From: PVC group bacterium
Lineage (GTDB): Bacteria > Verrucomicrobiota > Kiritimatiellia > SS1-B-03-39 > UBA6053
Direction: 5' to 3'
DNA: 7,511 nucleotides
NCBI GenBank assembly: GCA_003565035.1
Contig: PXDP01000471.1
Location: 1-7,511 of the forward strand
The notes under the pieces were generated by a model. That model was not told the DNA's origin, searched no databases, and saw nothing but the letters and a program-made list of their open reading frames with translations. Position 1 is the stretch's first letter. Every line of letters starts with the position of its first letter. The translations under genes and the position numbers were made by a program. Positions 6,269-7,511 of the stretch are shown here, piece after piece.

Positions 6269-6652
6269 ATGTACACTTTGGGTGATCTATTGAAAAACAA
6301 AACCCGGACTGAGGTTCTGAGGCGACTGGTTACGATCGGGTTTCCGCTGGGAATTCGTTCTCTTGCCGTGTTTGCGGGGGCGCATCCGTATGCGACCTCG
6401 AAGGTTCTCGGTGAGTTGCTGTTGGAGGGCCTGGTGGAAAAAGGAGGGACAAAAAGCCGTCCGACTTATTGTTTCTGCGAGGTGCACCCGGAGGCGAAGC
6501 GACTCCAATTGATTTTTGAAGCGGATCGTGACGAACGGATCCGGCGGGACCGGGAAGCGCTGTCCCATCGGGCGCAAGCTTTATGGACGTTCAACCGCCA
6601 TGCACAGTCTGCACTGCGACAGGCAAAGGGATCCCTGCATGGATCTGTTTAA
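6269..6652 (+). CDS. Winged-helix DNA-binding regulator (possible antitoxin-type repressor)
   Basis: A 127-residue protein starting MYTLGDLLKNKTRTEVLRRL. This N-terminal pattern (xLGDLLxxKTRxxVLRxL) is familiar from small winged-helix proteins found beside or fused to nucleotidyltransferase domains in toxin-antitoxin-like loci. The helix-turn-helix lies about residues 28-57 (LAVFAGAHPYATSKVLGELL as recognition region), the wing about 58-70 (KGGTKSRPTYCF), and a charged, probably helical tail follows. A TTG at 6242 in frame would add nine residues but lies inside the operator, so I prefer the ATG at 6269. A palindrome in its promoter suggests autoregulation. The next gene overlaps its last 14 bp, indicating translational coupling. 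It is more AT-rich around its promoter than the sulfatase operon. The role as transcriptional repressor is well supported; the antitoxin role is a guess. Confidence 0.75.
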   Translation: MYTLGDLLKNKTRTEVLRRLVTIGFPLGIRSLAVFAGAHPYATSKVLGELLLEGLVEKGGTKSRPTYCFCEVHPEAKRLQLIFEADRDERIRRDREALSHRAQALWTFNRHAQSALRQAKGSLHGSV

Positions 6653-6839
6653 GTTGTTTCTTTATGCTCTGCAGGGAAAGGTCCGGCCCAAGGATTTGGA
6701 CGACCTGCACTCCATTATTGTATCCGGTCGGGAGATTGATTTTGCGTATCTCCGAAGTGGAATTTCATCCCTCGGGCTGAAACTTCCGTCAACAGGAAAA
6801 GAATTTGTTCCACAAGAACTGCGCATCCTTTTTCGCTGA
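6639..6839 (+). CDS. Small 66-residue protein, possibly a nucleotidyltransferase-tail remnant
   Basis: Starts MDLFKLFLYALQGKVRPKDL and overlaps the regulator by 14 bp, with AAAGGGA seven bases before the ATG, a good Shine-Dalgarno. The segment GKVRPKDLDDLHSII followed by REIDFAYLRS resembles the part after the catalytic core in AbiEii/MNT-like nucleotidyltransferases (K-x-RPKDxxDL). If that is right, the catalytic GS...DxD half is absent and this is a C-terminal fragment or a minimal partner. No membrane segment or signal peptide is visible. Its tight coupling to a winged-helix regulator matches the layout of a regulator-toxin pair. An upstream start in the same frame (6516) would overlap the regulator far more and lacks support. 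Real expression is likely from the spacing and RBS; the function is unproven. Confidence 0.55.
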   Translation: MDLFKLFLYALQGKVRPKDLDDLHSIIVSGREIDFAYLRSGISSLGLKLPSTGKEFVPQELRILFR

Positions 6840-6850
6840 ACGAGGTCAGT

Positions 6851-7114
6851 TCAACAGTTTAAATCCCAACCGGCTTTTCGATCATGATCCACTTGCGCGA
6901 TCATGGCTTTGATTTCATCCGACGTGTGTAAAGGAGATTCACGAACGATGGAAAAGGTTTCCAGTGGGGTTGGATAACGATTTCGTTTGGATTCCTCTTC
7001 GATGGCCATCTTAAGTCCCGAGGCAAATAAATCCTTAAGTTTGAGGTTTTGTCGGGCTGCGATTGTTTTGGCCTCACGGTAGAGGGTATCCGGGATTTCC
7101 AGTGTTGTTTTCAT
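6851..7114 (-). CDS. Ribbon-helix-helix antitoxin (VapB-like), no toxin adjacent
   Basis: An 87-residue protein beginning MKTTLEIPDTLYREAKTIAA, the classic ribbon-helix-helix start in which TTLEIP forms the DNA-binding strand and the following two helices dimerise (about 8-40). Residues 41-87 form a charged tail (SDEIKAMIAQVDHDRKAG) of the sort that wraps a toxin. Known for the family: such antitoxins repress their own operon and neutralise a PIN-domain RNase (VapC) encoded immediately downstream. Here the downstream space is taken by the convergent 66-residue gene ending 11 bp away, and no PIN-like frame is seen. It is thus an orphan or remnant antitoxin, or it has been recruited as a regulator. 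Its ATG lacks a convincing Shine-Dalgarno. Confidence 0.82.
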   Translation of the reverse strand: MKTTLEIPDTLYREAKTIAARQNLKLKDLFASGLKMAIEEESKRNRYPTPLETFSIVRESPLHTSDEIKAMIAQVDHDRKAGWDLNC

Positions 7115-7115
7115 T

Positions 7116-7142
7116 TACCCATAATTCCATATTTATGGGGTA
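7116..7142. promoter_or_regulatory. Near-perfect inverted repeat upstream of the antitoxin, likely operator
   Basis: TACCCATAA (7116-7124) and TTATGGGGTA (7133-7142) are inverted copies apart from one extra G, separated by eight bases. The repeat begins one base upstream of the antitoxin start codon on the minus strand, the usual place for ribbon-helix-helix autoregulation. TATGG and TATTT steps give AT-rich promoter-like sequence, but no clear -35/-10 pair stands out. Confidence 0.55.
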
Positions 7143-7241
7143 GGTCAATCTCTTTTTCCTCTTATGTGAGATCTGTTGTAATGGGGTAATGTTTTGATGT
7201 TGTCATGGAAAACCCAACAACGCACAAACGCAACACCCCAT

Positions 7242-7292
7242 CACCGCCGCCAAAGTCTCATTCCCGTAAATTCCAACCCTTTGGCGGCGGTG
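7242..7292. repeat. Perfect 14-bp inverted repeat with 23-nt loop
   Basis: CACCGCCGCCAAAG (7242-7255) and CTTTGGCGGCGGTG (7279-7292) are exact reverse complements. On the plus strand no U-run follows, and on the minus strand the next bases are TGGGGTGTTGCG, so it is not a classical terminator in either direction. It may be a REP-like unit, a recombination site or the stem of a structured RNA. Confidence 0.7.
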
Positions 7293-7365
7293 CTAACAAG
7301 AACCACGCATCCTGAAACGAAGGAGGAAGAAGCCACGAGTGACCCTCACCCGTGCCACAAGGGCT

Positions 7366-7427
7366 GCTCTTTAGACACAAATCTTTCTGGACACGAGTTT
7401 TGAGCAAAGAGCCCGGGGGAAAGATTT
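7366..7427. repeat. Two interleaved inverted repeats with pseudoknot topology
   Basis: Arm A GCTCTTT (7366-7372) pairs with AAAGAGC (7406-7412). Arm B AAATCTTTC (7379-7387) pairs with GAAAGATTT (7419-7427). The order is A, B, A', B', with six bases between A and B and six between A' and B', and 18 bases in the middle. Both pairings can only coexist as a pseudoknot, or they alternate. Confidence 0.5.
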
Positions 7428-7445
7428 CATGGGGTGGAAATTCTG

Positions 7446-7492
7446 CGTCGCGTAGCGACGGCCCCACGCGTAGACGTGGATTTCAATCCACG
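7446..7492. repeat. Three-hairpin palindromic cluster (REP-like)
   Basis: Hairpin 1 is CGTCGC-GTA-GCGACG (7446-7460). Hairpin 2 is CCACG-CGTAGA-CGTGG (7464-7479). Hairpin 3 is CGTGGAT-TTCA-ATCCACG (7475-7492). Hairpins 2 and 3 share the CGTGG arm, so only one can form at a time. The minus strand reads CGTGGATTGAAAT, which resembles the 3' end of type I-C CRISPR repeats, but there is only one copy in view. Dispersed intergenic repeats in environmental bacteria also look like this, so REP-like is the safer label. Confidence 0.55.
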
Positions 7493-7511
7493 TTTTCCGA
7501 CAAAATGCAAC

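Larger units (their letters stand above)
7143..7511. other. Gene-free region rich in inverted repeats
   Basis: No open frame here looks like a protein: the two longest (plus 7194-7403 and minus 7258-7467) lack a ribosome-binding site and cross strong inverted repeats. The stretch holds a 14-bp perfect inverted repeat, two interleaved inverted repeats, and a cluster of three hairpins, each listed separately. Nothing recognisable as a tRNA or a known RNA family is visible. Confidence 0.6.

Noticed and set aside
6837..6853. Bidirectional terminator between the convergent genes
   Set aside because: The only inverted repeat is TGAAC/GTTCA, five base pairs with no U-run on either strand.
7194..7467. 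Open frames of 69 codons on each strand
   Set aside because: No ribosome-binding site, mixed composition, and both pass through strong inverted repeats.
7446..7511. Start of a CRISPR array
   Set aside because: Only one repeat-like unit is visible, its inner structure differs from a standard type I-C repeat, and no cas gene is in the window. Kept as a finding, not called as CRISPR.

Overview
The window looks like chromosomal DNA from a moderately GC-rich Gram-negative bacterium. I lean towards the PVC group (Verrucomicrobiota, Kiritimatiellota or Lentisphaerota). The reasons are a TonB-dependent outer-membrane receptor, clustered S1-family sulfatases, and a GC-rich mosaic of small hairpins of a kind common in intergenic DNA of that group. 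The phylum is an inference; there is no marker gene here.

Left part (1-2267, minus strand): a TonB-dependent receptor, complete at its N-terminus and cut by the window edge probably only a few codons before its stop. Its leader carries a clear thiamine pyrophosphate (TPP) riboswitch, so the receptor is most likely an outer-membrane importer for thiamine or a thiamine precursor. A short inverted repeat over the ribosome-binding region suggests translational control.

Intergenic block (2268-2849): a 430-bp non-coding element with perfect 25-bp terminal inverted repeats, flanked by AGTT on both sides. It looks like a MITE-type insertion. It holds stacked small hairpins and a nested, inverted, imperfect 46-bp repeat. 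It separates the receptor from the divergent sulfatase genes.

Middle part (2850-6227, plus strand): two different S1 sulfatases with intact formylglycine motifs (CTPSR and CSPSR), then a small SGNH/GDSL esterase. They probably form a small operon for trimming sulfated, possibly acetylated, sugars. None has a recognisable signal peptide, which points to the cytoplasm. The second sulfatase appears frameshifted and shortened at its 3' end.

Right part (6228-7511): a winged-helix regulator with a perfect 16-bp palindrome between its -35 and -10 boxes and an apparently leaderless ATG start; an overlapping 66-residue gene that may be the tail of a nucleotidyltransferase-like partner; and, convergent to these, a ribbon-helix-helix antitoxin with no toxin beside it. 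Both control regions resemble autoregulated toxin-antitoxin promoters, so this may be an eroded defence or toxin-antitoxin patch. The last ~370 bp have no credible gene but are rich in inverted repeats: a 14-bp perfect pair, two interleaved pairs with pseudoknot topology, and a three-hairpin cluster with mutually exclusive pairings.
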